Shown here: in pieces, positions 49,079-57,836 of the stretch | Layout of the letters: the number at the start of each line of letters is the position of its first letter | Numbering within the stretch: position 1 is the stretch's first letter | Assembly (NCBI GenBank): GCA_903903985.1 | Contig: CAIVAT010000160.1 | Span: forward strand, 20,219 to 84,218 | From: an uncultured Bacteroidales bacterium | GTDB taxonomy: Bacteria > Bacteroidota > Bacteroidia > Bacteroidales > FEN-979 | DNA length: 64,000 nt | Direction: 5' to 3' | The notes under the pieces: model-generated | The model's database searches: none | The model's input: the letters and a program-made list of their open reading frames with translations, nothing else | Told to the model about the DNA's origin: nothing | Program-made: the position numbers and the translations under genes

Positions 49079-50860
49079 TCAATTCCATTTATAATGAAAT
49101 TTCACCCTCAGATCATCGATGAACACGGGTGTACCCTTTGGATTATGGATGAAGACGCTGATCAGCAGGCTTGAATCGTTCACATCGGGAATGATAAAGG
49201 TTTTTGCCACTTTCGACCAGGTCAATGGATGATGAAGAACACTGTCGAGCGGCTGTTCATCACCGAAAAGGACCTTCGTTCCCTGGTTCATTGTGTAGTT
49301 CAGGGATGTAGCGGTAAGCCTGCTGCCGGGTTTCAACACCCATGCCTCCACCTCCATCATTTTCGGATACGGATAGCCAAAGTCATTCAGCCTGATTGAA
49401 AAAAGGGGCGTATGTCCGCCTTTCCCGCAGGCAGAAATGCTGTAAATGCCTGAACGGGTGAATACCCGGGAAGGTTTGAAAACCGGGCAAAGCGCCAGGT
49501 TCTCAAAATCATTCTCAAACGACTGTACCTGTCGAACCGGGGAGATGACCCCTGCCCGTTCCACCGACCGGAAATAATGGTCCCAATCCCAGGTGGAGCC
49601 GTAATAACAGCGTTCGAAACGGTACAGGGAAACGGTATAGCGAAGGTTGAAATACACGAAAAAAAACACGAAAAAGAATAAGATTGTTTTTACCAGGAGA
49701 CTGCGGCTGTTGAAAAGCGATATAGTGAAATATGCGAAAGGTACTGCCATGACAGCATAATACTCAATGAATGGCCGCTGGCCAAAGCTGCAGCCAAAGT
49801 ACCACATTTTCCATGACGCAGAGACCAGGATCACCATCAGAAAAACTACCGCGACCGGCCAGCCGTTAGGTTTCCGGTGTGTGATCATCATGCCGGTCCC
49901 TGCCAGAAAAAACAGGATAAGGGGTGTATAAGGAATCAGCCCATTCACCGGGGAAAATAAAACTTCAAGGATCCTTGGGTGGAGCAGGTTGGTGAATCCT
50001 TCATCGCGGTAAGAAAAATGGATCCAGCTTCCGGAGAGATACTTCCAATAAATGAGTTGTGGTAAAAAAACGATGAACAGGATTGCCAGGAAACACAGGA
50101 TATAGGATGGTTTCAGGAATTGTTTGATGCGTTTGAGACATCCGGCAGGGCTTGCCGCATCCCAGGTAAAGAATAAAAATCCTAAAAGAATGTTCGTGGG
50201 GCGGATGAGGATGGCAAGGGAAAGGGTGATGGCCAGGAGGATGAAATACCGGTATGATCCCGAAATTTGATGCTTCTTCAGGGCGAAAAGAAACAGTGCA
50301 AAAAGGAAAAAGGAATATACATGCGACATCATCCCGTCGATGAGGGAATAATAAAAAAGATTGGTGCCGATGAAGATCAGCGTGATGACAAAAAAGCTCA
50401 CAAAGGCCTGAAAATAGTGATCCAGGAATCTTTTCAAAAACCATAGTCCGAGAAAAAGGTAAATGACCGCAGCCAGGCTCATCATCCGCATGTACAGCAT
50501 CGAAAACCCGCTTTCGCTGTCGTAGCCGGCCATGCGCGATATAACACCTGAAGCCAGGAAGAACGGGGCGGCCATCAGGGCCACGCCACAGGTATATTTT
50601 GTATCGATCTTATTACGCAGTGTGTCGATGCTGAAACCGCCGCCGGTTTTCACATCGAGATCAACCGGCATTTTACGGGTATCGAAATGGTAGAAAATGG
50701 TTGCCGGAAGATAAATGTAATAACCTGCCCGGTCGGACCAGAGTTCGTTGCGATCGGAATAACGAGTCGCATCCTTGTGGAAATACCAGGTAAGCGCCAG
50801 GGATGCGCAAAACAAAATGTAAAAGAAATAATGCTGAATTACTTTATTTCGCCATTTCAC
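49079..50860 (-). CDS. GT-C type membrane protein with C-terminal module (copy 4)
   Basis: 593 aa. Transmembrane domain with NELWSDRAGYYIYLPATIFY (Asp in the first loop), SASWKMWYFGCSFGQRPFIE and about 11 helices. The last 140 residues form a more diverged beta-sandwich (EVEAWVLKPGSRLTATSLN, ISVFIHNPKGTPVFIDDLRV). Paralogue of the protein at 47187 with lower similarity. It starts 15 bp after the stop of the module protein at 50876 in a leftward series. An 8-bp degenerate repeat covers its start region. Confidence 0.83.
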   Translation of the reverse strand: MKWRNKVIQHYFFYILFCASLALTWYFHKDATRYSDRNELWSDRAGYYIYLPATIFYHFDTRKMPVDLDVKTGGGFSIDTLRNKIDTKYTCGVALMAAPFFLASGVISRMAGYDSESGFSMLYMRMMSLAAVIYLFLGLWFLKRFLDHYFQAFVSFFVITLIFIGTNLFYYSLIDGMMSHVYSFFLFALFLFALKKHQISGSYRYFILLAITLSLAILIRPTNILLGFLFFTWDAASPAGCLKRIKQFLKPSYILCFLAILFIVFLPQLIYWKYLSGSWIHFSYRDEGFTNLLHPRILEVLFSPVNGLIPYTPLILFFLAGTGMMITHRKPNGWPVAVVFLMVILVSASWKMWYFGCSFGQRPFIEYYAVMAVPFAYFTISLFNSRSLLVKTILFFFVFFFVYFNLRYTVSLYRFERCYYGSTWDWDHYFRSVERAGVISPVRQVQSFENDFENLALCPVFKPSRVFTRSGIYSISACGKGGHTPLFSIRLNDFGYPYPKMMEVEAWVLKPGSRLTATSLNYTMNQGTKVLFGDEQPLDSVLHHPLTWSKVAKTFIIPDVNDSSLLISVFIHNPKGTPVFIDDLRVKFHYKWN

Positions 50861-50882
50861 TATTTCGCTGTTTCATTATTTA
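50842..50882. repeat. 8-bp degenerate tandem repeat at a gene junction
   Basis: Units TATTTCGC, CATTTCAC, TATTTCGC, TGTTTCAT and TATTTAGG cover the start codon of the GT-C gene and the stop of the upstream gene. Similar GAAATGGC/GAAATAGC units lie at 62064-62090, before the C69 dipeptidase gene. Confidence 0.6.
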
Positions 50883-51508
50883 GGTTTATCATGAACAAAT
50901 AATTTGATTTCAATATCATCCACCAGCATCTCCCCTTGTCCCCGATACCAGAAATATACCTGCAACACATCCTCGCGGTCGGGTGCAGGTGGAATATGGT
51001 AATCGATGCTGATCTTGTTCCATTGGTATGGTTTCACCGCTTCGTTTTCAATGGGGACGCTCATGTATTTATAATTGATCCCGTTGTGGTTGCATGTGGC
51101 TACCAGGCTGCATTTTGCTTCAGACACCCGACAGGAAAACCAGGCATATCCTGTTGCCCTGATCCACGCTGAATCACCGGGGAGGTCTTTGAATTTGATC
51201 CACAGGCCCGGGGAAAACTGAACCTGTGCACTCATTTTCAGGGATTGCTTTTCGGTGTGGCCGGAAAAAGCGAGGTGTGACAAGTTGTTATTGGCGTTTC
51301 CTGATTCAAAATCGTAGGAAGAAAGAATTTTTCCCAAACCTTCGGAAACTTCTGGCATATGTTCACGCTGAAGCAAGGCATATGGATTATTTGTTTGATG
51401 AGTATCCTGGTATGACCTGTAATAATTGAACAAGATAAATATCCCAAGCAGGATCATTGCCGGCAGCGCCGCAAAAAAAAATCTCCGGGTTGGGTTATGC
51501 TCAGTCAT
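50876..51508 (-). CDS. Single-pass membrane protein with carbohydrate-binding-like module
   Basis: 210 aa. N-terminal helix FFFAALPAMILLGIFILFNYY, then one beta-sandwich module (about 60-205): SYDFESGNAN, WIRATGYAWFSCRVSEAKC, LQVYFWYRGQGEMLVDDIEI. It is clearly homologous to the C-terminal part of the GT-C protein at 47187 and less so to parts of 30768 and 49079. A stand-alone copy of the module anchored in the inner membrane, facing the periplasm, may hold the glycan near the assembly enzymes. No enzymatic residues are recognised. Confidence 0.78.
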   Translation of the reverse strand: MTEHNPTRRFFFAALPAMILLGIFILFNYYRSYQDTHQTNNPYALLQREHMPEVSEGLGKILSSYDFESGNANNNLSHLAFSGHTEKQSLKMSAQVQFSPGLWIKFKDLPGDSAWIRATGYAWFSCRVSEAKCSLVATCNHNGINYKYMSVPIENEAVKPYQWNKISIDYHIPPAPDREDVLQVYFWYRGQGEMLVDDIEIKLFVHDKPK

Positions 51509-51604
51509 CGATTGGCGGATTTTTCCTGAAGGCCTGTATCATTCGCAGGCCTGTGGTGGCTCCAACCCGAGCCCGGCATACCCGGGTACTTTGCATTGCC
51601 CGCA

Positions 51605-52360
51605 TTACTTAAGATATTTCCGGTCCCACAAATTATATTTCACCAAACACCACACGGCACGCCACCCATCCTTCATCCCTATTTTTTTGCCTTCCTCATA
51701 GGTCCGTCCGTAGTATGAAATTCCCACTTCATAAATCCGGATTTTCGGGAATCGTGCGATCTTGGAGGTCACTTCGGGTTCAAATCCAAATCGTTTTTCT
51801 TTAAGGCAGATTGATTTCAACATTTCACCGCGAAAAAGTTTATAGCAGGTCTCCATGTCGGTGAGGTTCAGGTTCGTGAACATGTTGGAGATAATGGTGA
51901 GAAATTTATTCCCGATGGAGTGCCAGAAGAAAAGGATGCGGTGCGGCCTGCCCCCCATGAAACGCGAACCGTAAACCACGTCGGCAAAACCGTCGAGAAT
52001 AGGTTTCAGCAATATGTTGTACTCTGCCGGATCATATTCAAGGTCGGCATCCTGGATGATGATGAAATCGCCTGTTGCTTCGGCAATTCCACGATGCAAA
52101 GCCGCTCCCTTGCCCTGGTTCAGTGGCTGATTGAATATCTGGATGTCGCTTTCCGGATGTGATGCAATATATTTTTCCACCACGGCAATGGTGTCGTCCC
52201 TGCTGAAATCATTGACAATGATGATCTCTTTCGCCACCGATTCGATGAGGTCAACAGCAATGACCTTGTCGAGGATATGATGAATAGTCACCGCTTCATT
52301 GTAAGCGGGAATTAATATACTGAGCTTTCGGGATTCCATAAAAACCGGTTCAAAAGGCAA
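51605..52360 (-). CDS. GT2 glycosyltransferase, dolichol-phosphate mannose synthase-like
   Basis: 251 aa (starts [20 protein letters not shown]; the second Met at residue 8 is a good alternative start). GT-A motifs: [50 protein letters not shown] (DAD), [16 protein letters not shown] and [15 protein letters not shown]. Typical of polyprenyl-phosphate mannose/glucose synthases without membrane domain. It is the second donor-making enzyme of the locus, at its right border, before the murF-alr gene (27 bp). It is likely to provide lipid-linked sugar for the GT-C proteins. Confidence 0.9.
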   Translation of the reverse strand: MPFEPVFMESRKLSILIPAYNEAVTIHHILDKVIAVDLIESVAKEIIIVNDFSRDDTIAVVEKYIASHPESDIQIFNQPLNQGKGAALHRGIAEATGDFIIIQDADLEYDPAEYNILLKPILDGFADVVYGSRFMGGRPHRILFFWHSIGNKFLTIISNMFTNLNLTDMETCYKLFRGEMLKSICLKEKRFGFEPEVTSKIARFPKIRIYEVGISYYGRTYEEGKKIGMKDGWRAVWCLVKYNLWDRKYLK

Positions 52361-52387
52361 AAATAAGAGAAATAATCGAGGAATGTT

Positions 52388-55066
52388 TTATTCGTAGTAA
52401 TAGATCCGTTTAACCCGCCGCGAAATCCCGGTAAGCACCTCGTATGGAATGGTGCCAATATCCTTAGCGACTTCCAACACGGGATGCAGATCGCCGAAGA
52501 TGATCACCTCATCGCCCTCACAGACCTGGGACTCTCCTCTCCCACATGGGGGAGGGGTCGGGGGTGGGGCACTCCCCTCCCACTTGGGTGAGGGGCCGGG
52601 GGTGGGGTCAGTCACATCCACCATTGTGAGATCCATGCAAATATTCCCGATGATGGGGGCAGGCTTTCCGTGGATATAGAGTGTTCCGCGGCCATTGCCC
52701 AAACGCCGGTTGAGTCCGTCGGCATAACCCACCGGAATAATGGCGATCAGGGTGTCTTTTCCGGCTTTGCCCTTGCGGTTATAGCCAATGGTTTCTCCAG
52801 CCGGGATGTGCTTAACCTGGGTAACCACAGATTTTAACGTACTTACATTTCTCAGCCTGGATTGTTCCCCGGGATCACTCCCAATACCATACAAGCCGAT
52901 CCCAAGTCGTACCATGTCGAACTGAGCCTCGGGAAACCTGCTGATACCCGCCGAATTCAGTATATGAAGCAGGATGGAATAATCCAAAACACGGGTGATC
53001 CTCCCGCTCATCCCTGTAAAAAGTCCAATTTGTCTGTGCGTGAAATCATCTTCATCGGGATCTTCACTGGCAGCCAGATGTGAAAATACCGATTGCACAT
53101 GGAGATTTGGGTTCAGTTTCAGCTGATCAATCAATGGTTCAAGTTCATTCCCGGCAAACCCAAGCCGGTGCATGCCAGTATCAAGCTTGATATGAATGCG
53201 TACCTCCTCCTGGATGGAGGTCTGGTTGCGGGCAATGGCATCCACCAACAGGCTGAGAATATGGAGATTATAAACTTCAGGTTCAAGATTGTATTTCAAC
53301 AGGGTATCAAGGCTCTGTTCTTCCGGGCTCATCACCATGATGGGCAGATGAATGCCGGCTTTACGCAGTTCCACCCCTTCGTCGGCGTAGGCGACTGCCA
53401 GATAGTCGACACGGTAAAACTGCAGCACATTTGCAATTTCATAACTGCCACTGCCATAGGAAAATGCTTTGACCATGGCCATGGTCTTGGTTCCGGGCTG
53501 CAAGGCTGCCCTGAAATAATTCAGGTTGTGAACCAGTGCATCGAGGTTGATTTCCATGACCGTTTCATGTGCTTTCTGCTGCAAAACCAGGCTTATCTTT
53601 TCAAACTCAAACAAACGTGCGCCTTTCAGGAGGATGGTCTCATTCTGAAAGGAAGAAACCGGAAAATGCTGCAGGAAATCATCTGTGGTTGTGAAAAATG
53701 ACTTCTGCATTACAAACTTATCCGCATGTTTTCCTATGTCGCGCCCAATTCCAATGATGCGGTTGATATTACGCGAGGCAAGCATGGATGATATTTCATG
53801 GTACAACTCTTCCTTGTCACGGCCTGTTTGAAGGATATCAGAAAGAATGACCGTTTTTTTCTTGTGCTGGTTCTGCTGGTTAAGAAAATCCAGTGCGATG
53901 CTCAGTGAATTGATATCCGAGTTATAGCTGTCGTTGATGAGGGAACAGTGGTTGATGGCCTCTTTGAGTTCGAGGCGCATGGCGATGGGAGACAGCGATT
54001 CGTAACGGGAGACGTGGGATGGAAGGCGTAGGACGGGAGAAGTGGGACGTGGGATGTGGGACATTTCATGTCTCACATCTATTGTTCCTTTGAGAACCAT
54101 TTCGGCTGCCAGGCAGTGAATGGCATTTTCAATCGAAGCTTCGTCGGTAAAGGGGATGGTAACCGGGATGGTTTTAGATTGGTATTGTGCCAGGAAACGG
54201 GTTTGGCCCTTTTCCCTGACGACCTGGGAAATCTGCAGATCGGCATCCTGAAACCGGCTCCAGGTGAAGGTTTTAAGATTGCAATAAGCCGGGTCGGCTT
54301 GCAAACAATTGGTGATCAAAGGATGATCGGCGCAGTAAACCAAAGTATGCGCATTGGAGAATAATTTGAGTTTCTCGGTAACCTTCTGATGCTGGTTTAA
54401 AAAATGTTCATCATGGGCGTGGCCAACATTGGTAAAAATTCCGATTGTCGGACTGATAACGGGGGCTATCCGTTCCATTTCGCCTGGCAGGGATATCCCG
54501 GCTTCAAAAATGGCAAGATCATGCTCAGGCGCCATCTTCCATACCGAAAGCGGAACTCCGATCTGTGAATTATAACTCTTCGGACTGCGAATAATTTTGT
54601 AGTCCCTGCCCAGCAGTTGAAACAGCCACTCCTTGACAATCGTTTTACCATTGCTGCCGGTAATTCCGATCACAGGAATAGTGAACAGGGCGCGATGATA
54701 TGCACCCAACTGCTGTAAGGCTGCAAGAGTGTTTGGGACAAGTATAAAAGCGGCACCGGAAAATTGGCGGGAAGCCCCCTGCCCGTTCCGCTCACCCAAG
54801 GGGGAGGAGTGCAGGGGAGGGGTATTTTGCTTCGGCAGTTCCGAAACCATAAAACACCTGACTCCCTTTTCATAAAGTTCTTCAATGTATTTATGCCCGT
54901 CGTTACGCTCAGAAACCAATGCAATAAAAAGACAATGTTCGGGGTGGATCAGCCTGCGGCTGTCGATCAGCAGGTCATGGATAACTGCATCCCCGTTGTC
55001 AATGGAATAAACAGCACCCTGACAAATGGAAGCAATGTGAGAGACCGTATAGGCCGGGATTGTCAT
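52388..55066 (-). CDS. murF-alr: Bifunctional MurF ligase / alanine racemase fusion
   Basis: 892 aa. N-terminal MurF joins D-Ala-D-Ala to UDP-MurNAc-tripeptide (ATP site VIGITGSNGKTIVKEWL, YNSQIGVPLSVW, then NVGHAHDEHF and NDSYNSDINSLSIAL). The C-terminal half is a PLP alanine racemase (Lys in TMAMVKAFSYGSGSYEIANV, Tyr in GYNRKGKAGKDTLIAI). The fusion is a known Bacteroidota arrangement that supplies D-Ala directly. The protein carries three in-frame inserts: about residues 81-97 (NTPPLHSSPLGERNGQG), about 330-352 (heptamer array) and about 820-844 (DPTPGPSPKWEGS plus PCGRGESQ). Without them it would be near the usual length of about 820-830. The start ATG overlaps the pdxA stop (ATGA), so translation is coupled. 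Confidence 0.95.
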   Translation of the reverse strand: MTIPAYTVSHIASICQGAVYSIDNGDAVIHDLLIDSRRLIHPEHCLFIALVSERNDGHKYIEELYEKGVRCFMVSELPKQNTPPLHSSPLGERNGQGASRQFSGAAFILVPNTLAALQQLGAYHRALFTIPVIGITGSNGKTIVKEWLFQLLGRDYKIIRSPKSYNSQIGVPLSVWKMAPEHDLAIFEAGISLPGEMERIAPVISPTIGIFTNVGHAHDEHFLNQHQKVTEKLKLFSNAHTLVYCADHPLITNCLQADPAYCNLKTFTWSRFQDADLQISQVVREKGQTRFLAQYQSKTIPVTIPFTDEASIENAIHCLAAEMVLKGTIDVRHEMSHIPRPTSPVLRLPSHVSRYESLSPIAMRLELKEAINHCSLINDSYNSDINSLSIALDFLNQQNQHKKKTVILSDILQTGRDKEELYHEISSMLASRNINRIIGIGRDIGKHADKFVMQKSFFTTTDDFLQHFPVSSFQNETILLKGARLFEFEKISLVLQQKAHETVMEINLDALVHNLNYFRAALQPGTKTMAMVKAFSYGSGSYEIANVLQFYRVDYLAVAYADEGVELRKAGIHLPIMVMSPEEQSLDTLLKYNLEPEVYNLHILSLLVDAIARNQTSIQEEVRIHIKLDTGMHRLGFAGNELEPLIDQLKLNPNLHVQSVFSHLAASEDPDEDDFTHRQIGLFTGMSGRITRVLDYSILLHILNSAGISRFPEAQFDMVRLGIGLYGIGSDPGEQSRLRNVSTLKSVVTQVKHIPAGETIGYNRKGKAGKDTLIAIIPVGYADGLNRRLGNGRGTLYIHGKPAPIIGNICMDLTMVDVTDPTPGPSPKWEGSAPPPTPPPCGRGESQVCEGDEVIIFGDLHPVLEVAKDIGTIPYEVLTGISRRVKRIYYYE
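52532..52609. repeat. Double palindromic element in frame within murF-alr (3' part)
   Basis: Two hairpins of CTCTCCCACATGGGGGAG and CCCCTCCCACTTGGGTGAGG type, in frame, coding DPTPGPSPKWEG and PTPPPCGRGES. They sit in the racemase C-terminal domain. Confidence 0.75.
54009..54070. repeat. Heptamer tandem repeat in frame within murF-alr
   Basis: Degenerate 7-bp units on the plus strand: GACGTGG, GATGGAA, GGCGTAG, GACGGGA, GAAGTGG, GACGTGG, GATGTGG and GACATTT. Translated (minus strand) as EMSHIPRPTSPVLRLPSHV, a run not seen in MurF proteins. Confidence 0.7.
54774..54824. repeat. Palindromic element in frame within murF-alr (5' part)
   Basis: CCCCCTGCCCGTTCCGC with GGGGGAGGAGTGCAGGGG; codes for PPLHSSPLGERNGQG in the MurF N-terminal domain. 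Confidence 0.65.
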
Positions 55067-56142
55067 GAACGGTTATTATCGGGTTGAGTTCCCGCGGCAT
55101 TCAATCGATTGGCCAGTAGTTCATCGTATTCAAGGCGGTGCATGAAAATATCACCGGCCAGATACATTGCGTTTCGGAATGCCTCCGGGGAAGCTTCATT
55201 TTTTCCTGCAAGGTCATAGGCAGTTCCGTGTGCCGGCGATGTACGAACGACGGGCAATCCCGCAGTAAAATTAACTCCTTCGTCGAAAGACATCAGCTTG
55301 AAGGGAACCATTCCCTGGTCGTGGTACATGGCCAGGATACCGTCAAAACTGTTAAAACTTGATGCGCCGAAAAAACCATCGGCCGGGTAAGGTCCGAAAG
55401 CCAGGATATTCTGGTCATAGGCCTTGTCAATCGCCGGCTGGATAACCGTTTTCTCTTCATCCCCGATCAATCCGTCGTCACTTGCATGCGGATTCAGGGC
55501 GAGGACAGCGATGCGTGGTTTGATGATCCCGAAATCACGCATCAGTGAATGGTTCATCACCTGGATTTTTTTAAAGATCAACTCCTCTGTAAGCGTTTCT
55601 TTGACTTTGCTTAAAGGGATATGCCCGGTAACCACACCTATACGCAATAACTTGTTGATCATCAGCATCAGGTAGTTTTCTGTGTTGAATTTCCTGGCAA
55701 AGTATTCTGTATGCCCCGGAAATGCAAACCCGGGCGATTGAATGTTCTTTTTATTGATGGGAGCTGTAACCACAACGTCAATAATGTTTTTCTGCAAATC
55801 CTCGCAAGCAGCCTCCAATGAAAGCAGCGCTAATTCTCCAGCAATGGTGGTTGATTTTCCAAGTTCGATCTTTATTTCTTCATCATGGATGTTGACGATA
55901 TTCGGTCTGCGCGGATGAGCCTGATCGGCCTTTTTAACAAGATTAAAATTAAAATCATTGATATTCAGAGCTTTTCTGTGATAGGATGCAACCTTGGAAG
56001 AGCCATATACCACCATGGTATAAAGTTCCATCAATCGCTGATCCTGCAGGGTTTTAATGATGATCTCATAGCTGATGCTGTTCACATCGCCGTGTGTGAT
56101 CCCGATGCGGATACGTTTTTCCTTGTCAACAGATTGTTCCAT
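55063..56142 (-). CDS. pdxA: 4-hydroxythreonine-4-phosphate dehydrogenase
   Basis: 359 aa from ATG 56142 (MEQSVDKEKRIRIGITHGDV); the frame extends further upstream but includes a palindromic repeat and no plausible start. Pyridoxal-5-phosphate synthesis. Family landmarks: GITHGDVNSISYEII, TAPINKKNIQSPGFAFPGHTE (metal-binding His in GHTE), VTGHIPLSKVKETLT, VLALNPHASDDGLIGDEE, and GMVPFKLMSFDEGVNFTAGLPVVRTSPAHGTA with the metal His residues. PLP made by this path is the cofactor of the alanine racemase encoded by the overlapping next gene. Confidence 0.95.
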   Translation of the reverse strand: MEQSVDKEKRIRIGITHGDVNSISYEIIIKTLQDQRLMELYTMVVYGSSKVASYHRKALNINDFNFNLVKKADQAHPRRPNIVNIHDEEIKIELGKSTTIAGELALLSLEAACEDLQKNIIDVVVTAPINKKNIQSPGFAFPGHTEYFARKFNTENYLMLMINKLLRIGVVTGHIPLSKVKETLTEELIFKKIQVMNHSLMRDFGIIKPRIAVLALNPHASDDGLIGDEEKTVIQPAIDKAYDQNILAFGPYPADGFFGASSFNSFDGILAMYHDQGMVPFKLMSFDEGVNFTAGLPVVRTSPAHGTAYDLAGKNEASPEAFRNAMYLAGDIFMHRLEYDELLANRLNAAGTQPDNNRS

Positions 56143-56203
56143 TATTGTCGGTTTTCTGCAAAAATAACAATATTCCGTGGATTTGGCGGTATCGTTGTCG
56201 GGG

Positions 56204-56247
56204 CAGGGACGCACCACAGTGCAGGGACGCACCGCAATGCGTCCCTG
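56204..56247. repeat. GGGACGCA palindromic repeat upstream of pdxA
   Basis: CAGGGACGCA occurs at 56204 and 56222; the second copy pairs perfectly with TGCGTCCCTG at 56238-56247 (10-bp arms, 6-nt loop). It lies between the aminopeptidase stop and the pdxA start. Confidence 0.75.
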
Positions 56248-56259
56248 TAAAACCGCGAC

Positions 56260-57744
56260 CTATCCTTGCGAACCGGCCCATGTGTTTTTTTGAATGAAAT
56301 CAAACAACAAACGAACGCCAAACCCAGTGCCGCCCTGTCCCCTGTAAGAATCGCGCTTATCAATAAAGGCAGGCCCGGCAATGTCGAGATGAATATATGG
56401 GTAATCGGTAAATTTCTCAAGGAATTTTCCGGCAGTGATCATACTGGCCTCAGCAGGCCCAAGGTTTTTCAGATCGGCCAGGTCCGATTTCATCTGTTCG
56501 CCATACTCCTCCCACATCGGGAATTCAACCAGGCGCTCATAAACATCATATCCTGAACAGATCAGGGATTCCATTTCTGCCGGGGCTTTCGATTGCATCG
56601 CCACAGCGCCGAACTTACCAATTGCCCGAACGGCAGCTCCTGTAAGTGTTGCAAGATCGATCACCAATGCCGGGTCATACTTCTTTGCATAGCTTAGGGC
56701 ATCAGCAAGGATAAGACGCCCCTCGGCATCGGTATTCAATACTTCAACGGTCATGCCATTGTGCATGGTGATGACATCGCCCGGCACCATGGCTTTGGCC
56801 CCCGGACGGTTATCGGTGGCGGGCATGAGGCCCACGACATGAACAGGAAGCCCGGCCTTCGCAACTGCATAGATTGTCGCTGCAACAGCGGCAGCGCCAG
56901 ACATATCGTCTTTCATGTTCATCATCGAATCGCCCGGTTTCAGGTTCATGCCCCCGGAATCGTATACAACTCCCTTCCCGACGATAACGAGTGGTTTCTT
57001 ATTCCTCGCTCCGGCTGGCTTCCACTCCATCACGGTAAATGTAGGCGGCTCATGACTTCCCTGGTTTACGCCAAGCAAGCCGCCCATTTTAAGGGCTGCA
57101 AGCTTTTGTGTGTTCAGTACCTCCACACTTGCACCGGATTCCTTGGCCATCTTCCCTGCTTCCTTCGAAAACGCAGTGGCCGTAAGATAAGAATTGGGTT
57201 CATTGATAAGGTCGCGGCAGCAGGCAACGGCTTCGAGGAGGATGTTCAAACGCTTGACACGTGACATGTGACGGGTGACAGTGGGAGAATTTTCTGCTTC
57301 TTCCAATGCTTTGGAGTAGATTTCGATTTCCTTCAGCGTGTTTTCGTTTTCCCTATCCTTTTTATATTTCAGGAACTGATAGGACCCCAGGGCCATTCCC
57401 TCCGCAAAAGCGAGCACTTCTTCACTCTCTCCCCCTTCATCAAAGACAGTCACCTTTGTAGCTTTCTGTGCGTTGAGGAGGACGGCAACCTTGTCACCGG
57501 CTTTTCGCGAGGCTTCCATGCGTTTTGAGGGCACTTTTTCGTCCTTGATAAAATAAACATAAACCCAATACCCGAGCCGGTTGAATTCAACCACCTCCTG
57601 TTTGCGGTTTTCGACCTGAACCTTCAGATAGGCTTTTTCTGCTCCGCTGAAAATGCCGGCCGGCAACTTTGAGAATTTTGAAACGATAACGACCAGGTGA
57701 CCAAGCTCCTGTTCTTTATTGGTAAGGACGATGGAAGGGATCAT
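56260..57744 (-). CDS. Leucyl aminopeptidase (M17 family)
   Basis: 494 aa. N-terminal macro-like domain, then the M17 catalytic domain: LVIVGKGVVYDSGGMNLKPG (metal Lys and Asp), MNMKDDMSGAAAVAATIYAV (Asp ligands), NTDAEGRLILADALSY (the family signature), and end RGQGGTGFGVRLLFDFI. Two metal ions cleave N-terminal residues from peptides in the cytoplasm. A heptamer repeat in frame (57262-57290) encodes SPTVTRHMSRVK in the linker. A perfect -7 element (TAAATTTG) stands before the gene. pdxA follows after about 118 bp and may be read through. Confidence 0.93.
   Translation of the reverse strand: MIPSIVLTNKEQELGHLVVIVSKFSKLPAGIFSGAEKAYLKVQVENRKQEVVEFNRLGYWVYVYFIKDEKVPSKRMEASRKAGDKVAVLLNAQKATKVTVFDEGGESEEVLAFAEGMALGSYQFLKYKKDRENENTLKEIEIYSKALEEAENSPTVTRHMSRVKRLNILLEAVACCRDLINEPNSYLTATAFSKEAGKMAKESGASVEVLNTQKLAALKMGGLLGVNQGSHEPPTFTVMEWKPAGARNKKPLVIVGKGVVYDSGGMNLKPGDSMMNMKDDMSGAAAVAATIYAVAKAGLPVHVVGLMPATDNRPGAKAMVPGDVITMHNGMTVEVLNTDAEGRLILADALSYAKKYDPALVIDLATLTGAAVRAIGKFGAVAMQSKAPAEMESLICSGYDVYERLVEFPMWEEYGEQMKSDLADLKNLGPAEASMITAGKFLEKFTDYPYIHLDIAGPAFIDKRDSYRGQGGTGFGVRLLFDFIQKNTWAGSQG
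57262..57290. repeat. In-frame heptamer repeat in the leucyl aminopeptidase gene
   Basis: Units ACACGTG, ACATGTG, ACGGGTG and ACAGTGG; translated on the minus strand as SPTVTRHMSRVK between the two domains. Confidence 0.6.
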
Positions 57745-57777
57745 GATTTTAAGTAATTTTGAACCGGATTACGAATA

Positions 57778-57785
57778 CAAATTTA
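57778..57785 (-). promoter_or_regulatory. -7 promoter element of the leucyl aminopeptidase gene
   Basis: TAAATTTG on the minus strand (perfect TAnnTTTG), 34 bp before the ATG at 57744. Confidence 0.6.
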
Positions 57786-57836
57786 GAAAAATTTCAGTGG
57801 CCGGAATGGATAATTAACATCCGGTACTAACCAACA

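Noticed and set aside
51509..51604. A GC-rich stretch with tRNA-like TTCGCAGG and GGTTGGAGCC words between the module protein and GT2 genes
   Set aside because: No cloverleaf can be drawn on either strand.
15671..54824. CRISPR array from the repeated G/C-rich palindromes
   Set aside because: The copies are dispersed, not regularly spaced, and have no cas genes nearby.
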